Below, one piece after another: positions 49,301-57,169 of a DNA stretch of 64,000 nt. Under the pieces are notes generated by a model. It saw only the letters and a list, made by a program, of their open reading frames with translations. It ran no database searches and was not told the DNA's origin. The stretch's first letter is position 1; every line of letters begins with the position of its first letter. The stretch covers positions 28,420,588 through 28,484,587 of the forward strand of contig OX457070.1 of assembly GCA_949752795.1 (NCBI GenBank), in the 5' to 3' direction. A program made the position numbers and the translations under genes. Origin of the DNA: Hyperoodon ampullatus (lineage: Eukaryota > Chordata > Mammalia > Artiodactyla > Ziphiidae).

Positions 49301-51072
49301 GTTGGAATCCCTGTTGGGTGGGGACCACCTCCCCATACCCTGTCCTTTGGCCACCTCCCCATACCCTGTCCTTTGACCCAAGCCTGACCCAGAACAGCGC
49401 TGGGTGACCATACCTGGCCTGGAGTTTCCTGTGTTTTCTGAAGACCAGGGTCCCTGAGTCTGTGTCCAAGATGGTCATCAGTTAACTTCACATTGGGCCG
49501 CCTCCATGCTCTACCTTAGCCCCTTTGCCAAGAGCCACCCAAACCCAGCGGCTGTGCCTGACCAGGCCAAGGTGTCCCAGTCTGTGTGTGGGTAGCTCAC
49601 ACACAGCCCAGCCCAGATAGACAAACTCGGGGTCCTGGCGCTGGAGCGAGCTCGAGCCAGTGTCATTCAGGCTGGTTTCCCTTCCCTAGGCGGTGGCCGA
49701 GGAAATCAGCTCTGGCTGATTTCTTTCTAGGCCCTTAGGCTTGCAGGAGAGGTGCTCAAAAAGAAAAGGCAAGAAAAAGGCAGCGGGAGGAAGCCGGGAG
49801 CGAGTTGGAGGAGGAGGCCGGGGCAGCCGTTACTCTCGAGTGGCCTCTTCTAGGCGCTGGGTCTCCCGGTCCTGGGACTCCGGGATGATGGGGGAAACAG
49901 ACCTCAGGCTCCGACCACGGCCTAGGGACAGGCTGAAGGCAAGACTCCGGGATTCCCTTTCTTCTCCCATCTCGCTAGGCCAGGCCCGGGTCCGGCGAAA
50001 GGCGAGCCTAGCTAGAGCTTCGCGTGAGGTTGTCTTTGGGGGCCGGGGTAGCCTCAGCCTCGAGGCGAGGAAGCCAGGCAGAGCTGGGCACTCGGACGCT
50101 TGCAGGAAGGGAATGCGAGCTCGGCGGAGAGAAATGGCCAGGAAAGAAGAGAGGAGGGCGAAGGGTGAGGGAGAACGGGAGAGACGCAAAAGGCCCGGCC
50201 GGGAGAAGGCCGCGCCGAGAACCGGCTGCGCTCAGGCGCCGCGAGGAAGTGGGAACCGAGAAAGCGAAGCCCAGGCGGGCGAGCTGGGCGCACGCCGCCC
50301 TCCGCGTCCCGGTACCCTCTCCCGGGAGCAGCCCGGTGCGTCTGCGTGGCTGGGAACGCGAAACAGGGCTGGGCAGGGGGCGGGGGAGCGCCCCAGCTGC
50401 TGAGCGGAGCCTGGCCTTTTCCTCCCACGGTTCCGGACGCTGGTGCCTCCTCATCCTGACCCCGCGGAGGGCTCGTGAAGCTTTTCTCCGCACCCGCAGC
50501 GAGGGCCGCGGGGCGGGGACTCGGCTCTCCGCATCCCGCACTCGCAACTCCGCCCCCGCCACAGTAACCCGCCCGGATGGGCCTGGGAAGCTGAGAATCG
50601 TAAGGCAGTGAAATGGGGATTTCTTCGGTACCGGGCGCCGCTTTGTCCCCTGCACTCAGCTCGATGTCCAACACACAATAGACGCTCAAAACAATGTTTC
50701 CTGAATGAATGACTGAATGATGACTGTCTGAATGAATATATGAATTGGGAGGTGGAGGCTGCAGGAAGATCGGAGGCGCCAGTAGGGGATGGGAGGGGCG
50801 TCCGGTGGGCCAGGGCTTCGAGCTGTCCTCTTACCTCGCACCAGGATGCGGCGGCAGTGGTCTGCCTCTCCGAGCCCCGGCTGCCCGTCGCTGTCGGCGC
50901 CGCTCTCCCTGGAGCCCGCGGGGCTGGAGGCGGAGGTCCCGGCAGTCTCCTTTGGGCTGCGGCCGCCGGCATCAGCACTCGAGTCCTCCGCTCCGCCGCG
51001 GTCCCCGCCGCGCCCGCTCCGCGACTCCGGGCGTGAGGTGCCGCCGTCGCACTCGGCGCCCCCATCGCCCAT
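25258..51072 (-). CDS. VAX2: Ventral anterior homeobox 2, 3 coding exons, intact
   Basis: The product is a nuclear homeodomain transcription factor that specifies ventral retina and axon targeting. Exons 50835-51072, 30715-30902 and 25258-25695 join to 864 nt, 287 aa plus stop TAA (human about 290). The VAX-specific stretch [16 protein letters not shown] precedes the homeodomain at residues 99-158. Phe106, Trp146, Gln148, Asn149 and Arg151 occupy homeodomain positions 8, 48, 50, 51 and 53. The second intron splits the homeodomain between positions 44 and 45, a classic site. C-terminal features are a Ser cluster at 167-169 and 171, a proline-rich run at about 236-243 and the conserved [17 protein letters not shown] at 253-269. 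The start ATG at 51072 is chosen because MGDGGAE matches the family N-terminus and has a G at -3 and +4. Homeodomain position 15 is His, where I recall Arg in other VAX proteins. Confidence 0.97.
25760..25830 (+). repeat. G-rich tract in VAX2 intron 2
   Basis: Many G-runs lie within 65-135 bp of the exon 3 acceptor. On the transcribed strand this is a C-rich, pyrimidine-like stretch that can help acceptor recognition. Confidence 0.6.
25836..27160. other. VAX2 intron 2, unique sequence
   Basis: I see no repeat family, exon or RNA gene in this part of the intron. Confidence 0.5.
27175..27355 (+). repeat. LINE-2 fragment
   Basis: The (CACT)n start followed by GTACTGAGTGCCCACTCTGT, GCCAGACGCTGTTCTAGAC and GCAGTGCACAAAGCAGA follows the L2 3' order. 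Confidence 0.6.
27422..27633 (-). repeat. CHR-2 type SINE
   Basis: A full antisense CHR-2 with a T-run of about 18 at its left and CCACCAGGGAAGCCCG at its right. It directly abuts the 5' part of a second SINE at 27634-27675. Confidence 0.92.
27634..27675 (-). repeat. 5' fragment of a tRNA-derived SINE
   Basis: GTGCGGAGTCTTAATCACTG and GCCACCAGGGAAGTCC are the antisense 5' end of a CHRL-like SINE. The CHR-2 copy to its left probably inserted into it or replaced its 3' part. Confidence 0.7.
27850..28490 (+). repeat. Old LTR-like interspersed repeat, family not assigned
   Basis: The block looks like a widely dispersed mammalian repeat: CTAATGAGGTGACTCAGG, TATGCATCTCTTCCATCTG, a TTTATAATAAATCC poly(A)-like segment, GAGTTCTGTGAGTC, GTGGGAACCCCCCTATTTAT and GGTGTCAGAAG. 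The internal TATAAA and AATAAA signals suggest an LTR. No viral coding sequence is present. Confidence 0.4.
28775..28802 (+). repeat. (CA)n/(CG)n microsatellite
   Basis: About 11 CA units run into CGCGCGCA, an alternating purine-pyrimidine tract in VAX2 intron 2. Confidence 0.9.
29615..29805 (+). repeat. MIR element
   Basis: GTTCTATGACCTTGGGCAGA, CTGATCTGTAAAATGGGATA and AACAGTGCCTGAGCACAGTA follow the MIR core and tail in order. Confidence 0.75.
29809..29893. repeat. Mariner-type palindromic MITE (hairpin)
   Basis: The left half beginning TTGGGGTTGGCCAAAC and the right half ending TTGGCCAGCCCAA are inverted repeats of about 37 bp with a small central loop (CTAAGATGTTAT), flanked by TA-rich sequence. 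The architecture is that of an 80-bp mariner-derived MITE similar in design to MADE1, with ends typical of cetartiodactyl mariners. Confidence 0.75.
30103..30308 (-). repeat. CHR-2 type SINE with (TG)n tail
   Basis: The antisense element is full length, ending CCACCAGGGAAGCACCCC. Its tail is CTTTTTGTGTGTGTGTG on the plus strand, so the A-rich tail evolved into a CA microsatellite. It is 407 bp from VAX2 exon 2 on its downstream side. Confidence 0.92.
30715..30902 (-). CDS. VAX2: VAX2 coding exon 2 (residues 80-142), homeodomain helices 1 and 2
   Basis: The 188-nt exon encodes [20 protein letters not shown] and the first 44 homeodomain residues, including the diagnostic [18 protein letters not shown]. 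The acceptor is CTGCAG and the donor GTAAAA. The codon CAC (His113, homeodomain position 15) departs from the expected Arg. Confidence 0.97.
30980..31120 (+). repeat. MIR fragment
   Basis: GGCTGTGTGACCTCTGACAAG and TTGTTTACCCTCTCTGGGCC give the MIR core. It starts about 80 bp upstream of VAX2 exon 2 in intron 1. Confidence 0.7.
31326..31357 (+). repeat. (TG)n microsatellite
   Basis: About 16 uninterrupted TG units lie in VAX2 intron 1. Confidence 0.95.
32098..32290 (+). repeat. MIR/L2-class ancient repeat
   Basis: GGGCCAGGCACCGTTTTAAG, CTCATTTTACAGATGGGGAA and AAGTCACTTACCCAAGTTCA are the familiar words of an old mammalian repeat. The exact family is not assigned. Confidence 0.6.
32553..32751 (-). 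repeat. CHR-2 type SINE with perfect 15-bp target-site duplication
   Basis: CCCTCAGTGTATTTT occurs at 32538-32552 and 32752-32766, directly flanking a low-divergence antisense CHR-2. Confidence 0.95.
33119..33323 (+). repeat. CHR-2 type SINE with target-site duplication
   Basis: AAATAGTGGCGTA at 33106-33118 and 33324-33336 flanks the sense element, whose tail is (AC)n followed by A8. Confidence 0.95.
33869..34170 (+). repeat. CHR-1 type SINE nested in LINE-1
   Basis: Full-length sense copy from GGGGATTTCCTGGTGGCCC to a 14-A tail, inserted into the older LINE-1 3' region. Confidence 0.92.
34408..34618 (+). repeat. CHR-2 type SINE nested in LINE-1
   Basis: Sense copy flanked by AAACCTACAC (34396-34405 and 34619-34628), so the insertion split the LINE-1 sequence cleanly. 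Confidence 0.92.
35260..36660 (+). repeat. Ancient LINE-1/HAL1-like sequence
   Basis: AT-rich, A-biased sequence with LINE-1-type words (TATTTGACTACATTAAAGC, AAAAGATATCCAAATGGCCA, CACTGCTGGTAGAACCATAA, GGCTGAACAAACTATGGTAC). Short open frames in it are remnants. Confidence 0.65.
36680..36905 (+). repeat. LINE-2 fragment
   Basis: AATAAGCGCCTACTATGTGCC, TATTCTCAGGTCTGAGGATA and GACAAGGTCCCTGTTCCCAT follow the L2 3' order. Confidence 0.65.
36936..37226 (+). repeat. CHR-1 type SINE with perfect 14-bp target-site duplication
   Basis: AGTCATAGTGTGTG at 36922-36935 and 37227-37240 flanks a full sense CHR-1 in VAX2 intron 1. Confidence 0.95.
37241..38060. other. VAX2 intron 1, low-copy sequence
   Basis: No exon or clearly assigned repeat is visible in this 0.8-kb stretch between two CHR-1 SINEs. 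Confidence 0.45.
38071..38405 (-). repeat. CHR-1 type SINE with target-site duplication
   Basis: TGCTGATTTTT at 38063-38073 and 38406-38416 flanks a full antisense CHR-1. Confidence 0.94.
38450..39660 (+). repeat. Ancient LINE-1/HAL1-like sequence
   Basis: A-rich sense-strand sequence with LINE-1-type order, ending in an element-like 3' end (GAATGAGGTACATCTTCATA, GGATGTCCATTAAATCCTGC). No coding potential remains. Confidence 0.6.
39771..39973 (-). repeat. CHR-2 type SINE with small internal deletion
   Basis: Antisense copy with the normal ends but a shortened B-box neighbourhood: CTTCCCGGCTGGGGCACG lacks several bases found in the other copies of the window. Confidence 0.9.
40072..40232 (+). 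repeat. LINE-1/HAL1-type segment, copy A of a local triplet
   Basis: The segment from CTTTTGTAATATATAACTTA to TTGGTTTTGTAATTAAAAGG recurs in direct orientation near 41930-42095 and in part inverted at 43483-43541. Confidence 0.75.
40238..40491 (+). repeat. Young cetartiodactyl LINE-1, 5'-truncated, with target-site duplication
   Basis: GAGCAGAGTTCCCTGTGCTA, ACAGTAGGTCCTTGT and TGTATAACTGAATCACTTTG mark the 3' UTR of the lineage-specific LINE-1. GGATATTTTA at 40228-40237 and 40492-40501 is the target-site duplication. It splits an older repeat. Confidence 0.9.
40502..41690 (+). repeat. AT-rich ancient LINE-1-like sequence
   Basis: The sequence includes TA-rich simple runs (40605-40655, 40925-40970) and LINE-1 words such as GGATGTGGAGAAATGGCACA and CACTTCTAGGACTTTATCCT. 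No open frame of note. Confidence 0.55.
41691..42100 (+). repeat. LINE-1/HAL1-type 3' segment, copy B of a local triplet
   Basis: GATGTTCACTGAAGCATTGT, CAAGGGACTGGTTAAACAAA and the shared segment from CTTTTGTAATATATCATTTA onward. The same material recurs inverted at 43483-43725. Confidence 0.75.
42101..43465 (+). repeat. LINE-1-like sequence interrupted by a CHR-2 SINE
   Basis: Words such as AATGAAAAAATGCTCTACTT, GCATTGCTGGGCAGTGGGT and CAGCAATTCCACTGCTAGG show LINE-1 3' order. The CHR-2 at 42731-42950 splits it. Confidence 0.65.
42731..42950 (+). repeat. CHR-2 type SINE with target-site duplication
   Basis: GCTAAATGTCTG at 42719-42730 and GCCAAATGTCTG at 42951-42962 flank a sense CHR-2 with an (AAAT)n tail. 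Confidence 0.93.
43480..43725 (-). repeat. LINE-1/HAL1-type segment, inverted copy C
   Basis: On the minus strand this reads the same succession as 41691-41990: an ACAAGGGACTGGTTAAAT part followed by the ATTACTAGGGAAGGTTTG part. The first 59 bp match copy A with about two mismatches by eye. Confidence 0.75.
43730..44700. other. VAX2 intron 1, low-copy sequence
   Basis: No repeat family or exon is recognised. The end (44680-44715) has the L2-like words TTCGGCAAATATTTACTGAG. Confidence 0.45.
44730..45290. promoter_or_regulatory. Intronic CpG-rich block in VAX2 intron 1
   Basis: The part at 44765-44915 alone holds roughly 19 CpG dinucleotides in 150 bp, far above the CpG-poor repeat-rich intron on its left. 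Such an unmethylated-looking island inside an intron often marks an alternative or antisense promoter or a regulatory element. No exon can be assigned. Confidence 0.5.
45300..49830. other. VAX2 intron 1, mostly unique sequence
   Basis: This is the least repeat-rich part of the intron. I note an L2/MIR-like piece at 48000-48200, TAAT-rich unique sequence at 48640-48990 and a small tandem duplication at 49322-49378. No exon is recognisable. Confidence 0.5.
49322..49378 (+). repeat. Two-copy tandem duplication, about 29-bp unit
   Basis: CCACCTCCCCATACCCTGTCCTTTG recurs immediately in two head-to-tail copies with a short linker, broken here as CCACCTCCCCATACC plus CTGTCCTTTG. The copies are identical over about 25 bases. 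Confidence 0.85.
50835..51072 (-). CDS. VAX2: VAX2 coding exon 1 (residues 1-80)
   Basis: The 238-nt exon encodes [10 protein letters not shown] through DHCRRILVR plus one base of Asp80. The donor is GTAAGA. It lies inside a CpG island. The N-terminal half is Gly/Ser/Asp-rich and poorly conserved, while [20 protein letters not shown] matches mammalian VAX2. Confidence 0.96.
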
Positions 51073-51149
51073 GCCGGCCGCCACCTTCGCCTTAGCCACC
51101 GCCTGGCCAGCCTGGGCCGGCCAAGCCTGCGCCTCCCCGCCCCTAGCAC

Positions 51150-51222
51150 CCCCCGCCCCACCCCGCCCCCCTCGCCCCCCTCGCCCCCCTCGCCCCCCGT
51201 GCCCCCCTCGCCCCCCGCCCGC
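51150..51222 (-). repeat. G-rich short tandem repeat in the VAX2 promoter / 5' UTR
   Basis: The plus strand repeats a unit close to CCCCCCTCGC about five to six times with slight variants. On the transcribed strand this gives many runs of five or six guanines, able to form a G-quadruplex, 80-150 bp upstream of the VAX2 start codon. Confidence 0.75.
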
Positions 51223-51274
51223 CTCCTCTTCCTCCGGCCCCGCCCCCGCCCGGCCGCTCCACCCCTCCCTGCTG

Positions 51275-51279
51275 ATTGG
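51275..51279 (-). promoter_or_regulatory. VAX2: CCAAT box upstream of VAX2
   Basis: The minus strand reads ACCAATCAGC about 205 bp upstream of the VAX2 start codon. This is a good NF-Y-type CCAAT box next to G-rich Sp1-like sequence. Its use as a core promoter element is inferred. Confidence 0.45.
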
Positions 51280-52622
51280 TCTCGAGTCGGGGTTCTCCGA
51301 CTCCCAGCGGTGCGCGAGGGAGCTGCGCCTAGGGATGGGGGTTCGTTGGCCCTGCTCCCCGACCCTAGTCTAGCCCCACCCTCAGCCCAGCAGAGGGAGG
51401 CCAGGGAGGCCCTACATCCTCTCCTAAATGTTATCAACTCCCTCCCTCAACCACCAGCCTACTCCCCTCCGCACTCCCTTCATCCCCAGGGAAGCGCTGT
51501 CTCCGCACGCCGGCTCTTTCAGCGGGATCAATAACCCAAGTGTTCCAGGAAGGCGACACCTACGAGACAGAGAAAACAGGAAGTTGGCCTTGCTCGGGCG
51601 CTTGGCGGGGTGGGGGGCTGGGGCTGGGGCTCAGGCCTGGGGTTCAGTGGCCGCCCTCGCCTCCAGACTTATACCTCTGCCCACACTCAGGAACACAGAC
51701 CGCAGGCCCCTCCCGGCGCTCCTTGCAGGGCAAGGCCAAGGCTGTGGTAAAAAGAGCCCGAGACAGTGAGGCAAGGGTACTGAGGGAATGACCCGCACTC
51801 GCCGGGGTGAGAAGACAGATTTGCAGACGGATAGCCGGGTCCGGGAGCCGAGAGGGTCGAGTGAGGCCGAGACTGTGGTAGGCTGCAAACGCCCAGGTCC
51901 CCTGCGGCTCTGAGGCCTTCACACGGGGGATCTCAGACTGAGACAGAAGGTGAAAATCTCCCTGTCTCCCCCACCCCACTCCCGGCCCCGAGGAGGTTTT
52001 CCCGGGTCCCAGTTCCGCTTCGCCGGGCTGGGGAGAGGGGAAAGGCGGAGGTGAGCGCGGCTGGAAGCCGAGCTGGGTTTTGAAGCTGAGCAGTGGGGTC
52101 CCTGGGCCCTCCGAGTCCCAAGCACTTTATGAGGATCCCAGTATTCTCCTGAGTCGAGCTTCTCCTTGGACAGCGCCTGGAGAGGCCAGGCCCGGATTTC
52201 CCTTCCTTTGACTCAGAAAGGGGCTTGGAAGAAAGATTGAGAGACCTCAGCGAAGACGTGTGTGCAAACCTGTGTGTGCGCGCGGGAGGGCCCGTGACCC
52301 CCTTCCCTAAAACGCTATAACTTCAGACTTGGCTTCCCTTTTCTGCGCCGTATGCTAGCGAGCGAGGGTGCTTCGGTGTGTCCGAGGGTCCGATCGAGAG
52401 TGTCTGGGGGCAGGGCCACGGCTGTGCCGGGTGCCAGTGGCAGTGGGGTGGCAAAGTGCGTTGCTGGTGCAGCCTCCATGACTCCCTGAGCCGGAGGAGC
52501 GGTAAATGAGTGAGCGTATGAGTTAGTGCCTTAGTGGGTGTCCAGTGTGCATGTGCGCGGTTGAGTGTGTGCATGTGTCCAGTCTCAAATGTCCCCACCT
52601 GAAGGCGAAGTGGGAGGGGCGC

Positions 52623-52638
52623 ACCAATTATTTAATTG
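52623..52638. promoter_or_regulatory. Near-palindromic homeodomain site cluster upstream of VAX2
   Basis: CCAATTATTTAATTGG is an almost perfect inverted repeat containing ATTA and TAAT cores, followed 8 bp later by another TAAT. It lies about 1.55 kb upstream of the VAX2 start codon. Binding by a homeodomain dimer, including VAX2 itself, is inference. Confidence 0.35.
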
Positions 52639-52728
52639 GGTGACTAATGGCGCCTCCCCACAGGGTTGGGGACGGGAAAAAGGGAGGGTAAAGGGGGCAG
52701 GGGAGGAGGCCTGCTGGTCCGTACTAAT

Positions 52729-52796
52729 GGAAAGGAAGGAAGAAAGGAAGGAAGGAAGGAAGGGAGGGAGGGAGAAAGGGAGAAAGGAAGGAAACG
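52729..52796 (+). repeat. (GGAA)n/(GGGA)n microsatellite
   Basis: GGAAGGAAGAAAGGAAGG-type units run for about 65 bp. Multiple GGAA cores can also act as ETS-factor sites. Confidence 0.93.
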
Positions 52797-54182
52797 CAAG
52801 GTAGTTTGGGTGGGGGACGGGAGCGGCGGGATCGCGCCCAGGGTGTAGGGCAGGGTGTGCAGAGTGAGAGCAGCGCGGACCAGCTGCGGGGCCTGAGAAT
52901 TTGTGGCGCCCTAACTCTCAGAGGGGAAAAAAAAGAGGGTTATAGTTACAGAAGGGCTTTAGGGAGTGTAACCCAGAGGGACCCAGCTCGGCTGGAAGGA
53001 CCCATGCCGCGTGGCACCGTGAGCCCTGCACTTGCATTTGGTCCCTCCGAGCCTGGTGCCTGGAGGGGATGCCGAACTCCTCTGTGAACCACCCCCGCCC
53101 TCCCCGCCTCAGTGGGCCAGGGCGCCCGCCCTCCACCCCAGCCCCGTAGGACGCTGGTCGCTTGATCCAGCCCCCGTCATCTTCGCTCTGCACTTCAGTC
53201 TTTCTTCTCTGTCTCTCTCAAGTTTATTTTTATTATTCAAGTAAGACGTGTCTGGTGTAGGAAAATTCTAAGCAGAAAGCAAACATTCGGCTGGAATCTC
53301 CCCGGCCCTCAAGTCCTCGCTGTTCCGTCGACCACGTGGGAGGCCCGGGTTTCTGTTCAAAGAAAAATAGAACAGCACCTGCTGAACCCTACCAGGTTTT
53401 GTTTGTTTTCACCCCTCTAAATTTTCATTTTATGAATGATGGTTTATGTGCCAGGAACTCAGGTCTACGTCCCGGCGTCCTCTTCCAAAGTCCGATGGGC
53501 TTCCGGGCATGCGCACACTTCCGGGGTAGCCGGGCCGTTCTCCGAGAGAGGCTGGTGGCCTCCCGGTTCCCGTGGAACCGTGACCTGGGAAGTTGGGGCC
53601 GCCTCCCCTTTCCTGTCTGCTGGGAGAGCCCGGCAGGGAGCATGGGAGGGGGCTACAGGCCAGCCCCAGGTTGACTCTTGGGAGTTCCCAGTCTTCCTCC
53701 CGCGCCCTTTCTTCTTTCCTCTCCTTCTCTCTTGGCAGTAAGGGATTTGGCGTCCCGCAGAAGTCCCGGCTGTCTCTACTCTGCAGGCCTGGGAAATGGG
53801 ATCACGGCCTCCGTGATTGTGCGAGCGGGGATCCAGTGAGGAGCGCAAGGCTTCTGCTCCCTGAGGTGGAGTTTGTGGTGTGCGTGTGTGTATGGCTGGG
53901 GATGGTGGTGGGTTGGAACTCCTCGTCAATCCCCCGCTCTGGCCCAGCAGAGACCTTGACCAAGCCGATCCGGGAGCCTGGGCGATCCTTAAACCTAGGC
54001 TCTTGAACCCTCCTGGGGCACACCGCCTAGGCTGCCCAGTTCCCCGCCCAGGAAGCGAGTCCACTGGGCTCCCACCCGTGCCCTGCCGGACTACATCCTC
54101 TGAGCCCCGGCTGAGGAAGGCTGAGAACGCCAGTGCTCTGTATGGCCACGCGGCAGGGATGTGTAGGATCGGCCTTGTTGAG

Positions 54183-54223
54183 TGTGCGTGTGTGTGTGTG
54201 CGCGCGTGCGTGCGCGCGCACCT
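54183..54223 (+). repeat. Alternating purine-pyrimidine tract (TG)n(CG)n
   Basis: GTGTGCGTGTGTGTGTGTGC runs into GCGCGTGCGTGCGCGCGCAC, about 40 bp of near-perfect alternation, a strong Z-DNA candidate 3.1 kb upstream of the VAX2 start codon. Confidence 0.85.
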
Positions 54224-54566
54224 GCGGACAGGTTGGAACGCTGTTTGGCTCTGCCGGGACCCTCCCACCCAGGAGGGTAAGTGGGACGCAGAGCTCCAGA
54301 TATCCTGAGTCCGCCTGGCGCGAATTTTCGAGGATCCAGGTGGATCTGGGACTCCTCACCGGGCAGCGGGGACCAGAGGGCCCGTGGCCTATGCCTGCTG
54401 CCCTCACCCTCACCGCCAGTCTCCAACCGCTGTTTGACACACCTCGACCCGTCCAAGACTCTAGGAACCCCGAGAATTTCCTCTGCTTCTCTGCCCCCAC
54501 CCACCCACTTACCCTTTTTGTAAAGCGATTGAAGAACCTTAGCTTGGGAGATGTGGGGCGATCTCA

Positions 54567-54584
54567 GCCGATTGGGGGCGGGGC
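54567..54584. promoter_or_regulatory. Adjacent CCAAT box and GC box
   Basis: The plus strand reads GATTGGGGGCGGGGC, an inverted CCAAT box touching an Sp1-type GC box. This arrangement is common in promoters. It lies 3.5 kb upstream of the VAX2 start codon and could belong to a distal or non-coding promoter. Confidence 0.3.
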
Positions 54585-57169
54585 GATAGCCTAAACTTCT
54601 TTTTCAGTGGCTCTGGTCCCGAGGCGGCTGAGTGTAGACAAACCGCAGGTATTGATCCGTCCCTTCCGGGGTTCCGGAGGGCCCTGGCAGCTCGAGGCCC
54701 AGCTCGATCTGCGCTGTCAATCTCCCTTCCGGCCTCAGCAGGTCCCTGGGAATTAGTGGCCTTGGGCATTAGGGGATGAGCGGGTCTGCGCACAGAGAGC
54801 TGGTGAGCCCTGGGCTGGAGTCGGGTGACACTTTGCCACTAGGAGTTCCTCGGACACGTGGTGGTCCAGGTTCTCCACTCACAGCAGATGAAGTGGGGAG
54901 AGGGTCATCAGGAAGGGGCCACCAACCCCAGCTCCCCTCAGATGCCCCTTAGGACTAGGTTTCCAGAAAGTTTCTTCAAGGAACCCCCTGAGTTGGGGAA
55001 AGAACCCCCTTGCCTGGCTCAGCACCATAAGTCTCCAATTCCTTCCAACTCCTGCCACTTTGCCAGGGAGTAAGCCTATTCCACTCTTTCTCCAAGAACC
55101 TTTCAGTCCCTCCCCACCCACCTTCTCCGTGCCTTTTGGCACCTCAGTGGGTGAGATTGACTTCCCAAGCCGATGGGCTGCTGAGAGCTGGGTCCCAGCC
55201 ACCTGCGGGTAAATAGCAGCCCCCTCCCACACCCAGCATCAGGGCTTTCTAGGATCAGAAGTGGGGTTCTAGGGGAGCCAAGGTGTGTATGTGGGTGGAT
55301 GGGAGTCAGAGCCTGGGTTCCCCCAGGAGCTACCTATACCTGCCTGCCCAGCCCTCCAGTCCTCCACTGCCAGTTGGCCTGCAGCTCTGGCCTCTGGCAG
55401 GAGCCTTCAGCATCCTTTCTGGTGCTCAGAACCTGGAACCTCAAAGATCTGGTCCTGTGTCTGGTTATTCTTCCATCTTTCATATTCCTTGGGTGCTCTG
55501 GCAGGCGTACCCGACCAGGTCTCCAGACCTGGACCTCTGGTCTCAGCTCAACCCACTCCTCATGCCTCTTGTCCTTGCTGAGGCTGGGGGCCAGGCCACT
55601 CCGCCACAACTGCTGGTGAGCCTGGGTTGAGCTTACAGCCAATTCAGATGCCTTCCCCACATGGCTTCCTTTTCTTTCCTGTCCTCCCTCTTGGCCTCTC
55701 TGTCTCTACCGTGCCACTTCCCTCTCTCTCAGCCTGTGCATCTCTCCAACCCATTCCCGGTGCCTACAGTCTCAAGGGGTCTGTCTTCCTCTGCCCTGAT
55801 TCACCCTCTGTCTGGATCTCCTGTCCACCTTTCTTCCCGCTGGTTTTGGGGCCCTACCCAAATGTCCGTGGAAGATCCTGGGCAGCATTTGCTCTGCCCC
55901 CAGGGAATCTAGTTCCCCCAGCTGATTGAATCTGCTCAGCCATCACTGCTGGGATGGGGGTTTCTTGTAGCTGAAGGGCACTGGGAATTTGGGGTGAACA
56001 GGGAAGGACATTCAGCTGGGGGGCACAGGACCCAGCTTGTAGAAATAGCCCATTCATCACTTCCTTCCCTCAACCCACCTGTGCCCCACTCCACATGCCT
56101 GGGAGCTGGATCCCTGCACTGGCACATTAGGGATGGAGCCACTGTCCCACCCCCAGGTAGGGAGGGATTTGCATGTTAAAAGGAGGTGGGATGTTGTTGA
56201 TGTTGTTTATAATGAGCATTATTATTTTTGTAAAACACAATCAAATGTATCTGTTTCTGAGAACATCAGCAGTGCTGAAACCCAAGGAGGGCAGTTCTGA
56301 TGATGGGATGTTGGGAGAGGTGCTCGGGCCAGAGTGAGGCTCTGCAAATTCCAGTGCTTAGGCCACTCCTAGATCGGTAGCTGCCCACAGGCTCAGTCAC
56401 TGCAGTGTCATTGTCTTATTTCAGGCAACACAAGACGACTGAGGCTTGTCTGTGCTGGATGCCAGTGTTGCACTCTGAGAATTCTGAAGGGAGCAGGATG
56501 CTTGGGGTGCTAGAGGTGCCCACCATGGGGGTGCAGGTCACCCCTGTCGGGAGAGCAGGGAACCCAGTGGGCTGGGCCAGGGCCGTGGTCCAGGTGAGAT
56601 GGAGTACCACCTCCTGCTGTACCACCTGCTGCTGCACCACCTCCTGGGGCTGCCTGTCCAGCTGCCTGACATTTCCTCTCCGGCACCTGGTTGCTTCCCA
56701 TTCTAGGTAGCTTGGGTGGTTGCTGAATCCTTTTCCCCACCCCACTTTGTCCAGTTCTGCGTCCTGGGGTATGGTCTGGACTCCCAAAGCCACCTCCTAG
56801 GCACAGCCTGGACCCTCCCCAAGGCAGCACTCTCCTGCTTGGCTCTGTCCCGTTCTCTGCTTGGGCAGGGATCCCAGCTGGGCTGTCTTGAGCTCCAGGG
56901 CCATCAAGTTCTGCCACCCATCCCAGTCCTGGTAGAACTTGCTGATGTCTTTCCTGAGCCTGTGAGTCCAGGGTTCTATCTGGGAAGGCTGCTCAGGGGA
57001 AGCTGTGGGTTTGGCCAGAATGTAAGGAGGAGTCCCTTGGCGTGACCCTCATCAGGTCTGATGAGATTCTCCAGATACCTACCACACAGCGGGTGGCTTG
57101 TACCTTGACTCTGGCCTTGGCCCAGGGCCAGGAAGGCTTAAGGGAGGACACAAAGGAGTTCTCAACACC

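Larger units (their letters stand above)
49830..51270. promoter_or_regulatory. VAX2: CpG island over VAX2 exon 1 and promoter
   Basis: CpG density is high and G+C content very high across the 5' end of intron 1, exon 1 and the sequence just upstream. No TATA box is evident. This is the expected promoter architecture for a developmental homeobox gene. Confidence 0.75.

Noticed and set aside
50451..51437. 328-codon minus-strand open frame over the VAX2 promoter
   Set aside because: It is an alternative frame of the CpG island. The true VAX2 exon 1 is in a different frame with a proper donor and conserved protein.
53465..54268. 267-codon minus-strand open frame upstream of VAX2
   Set aside because: GC-rich random frame with no recognisable motif, no splice context and simple His/Thr repeats from the (TG)n tract.
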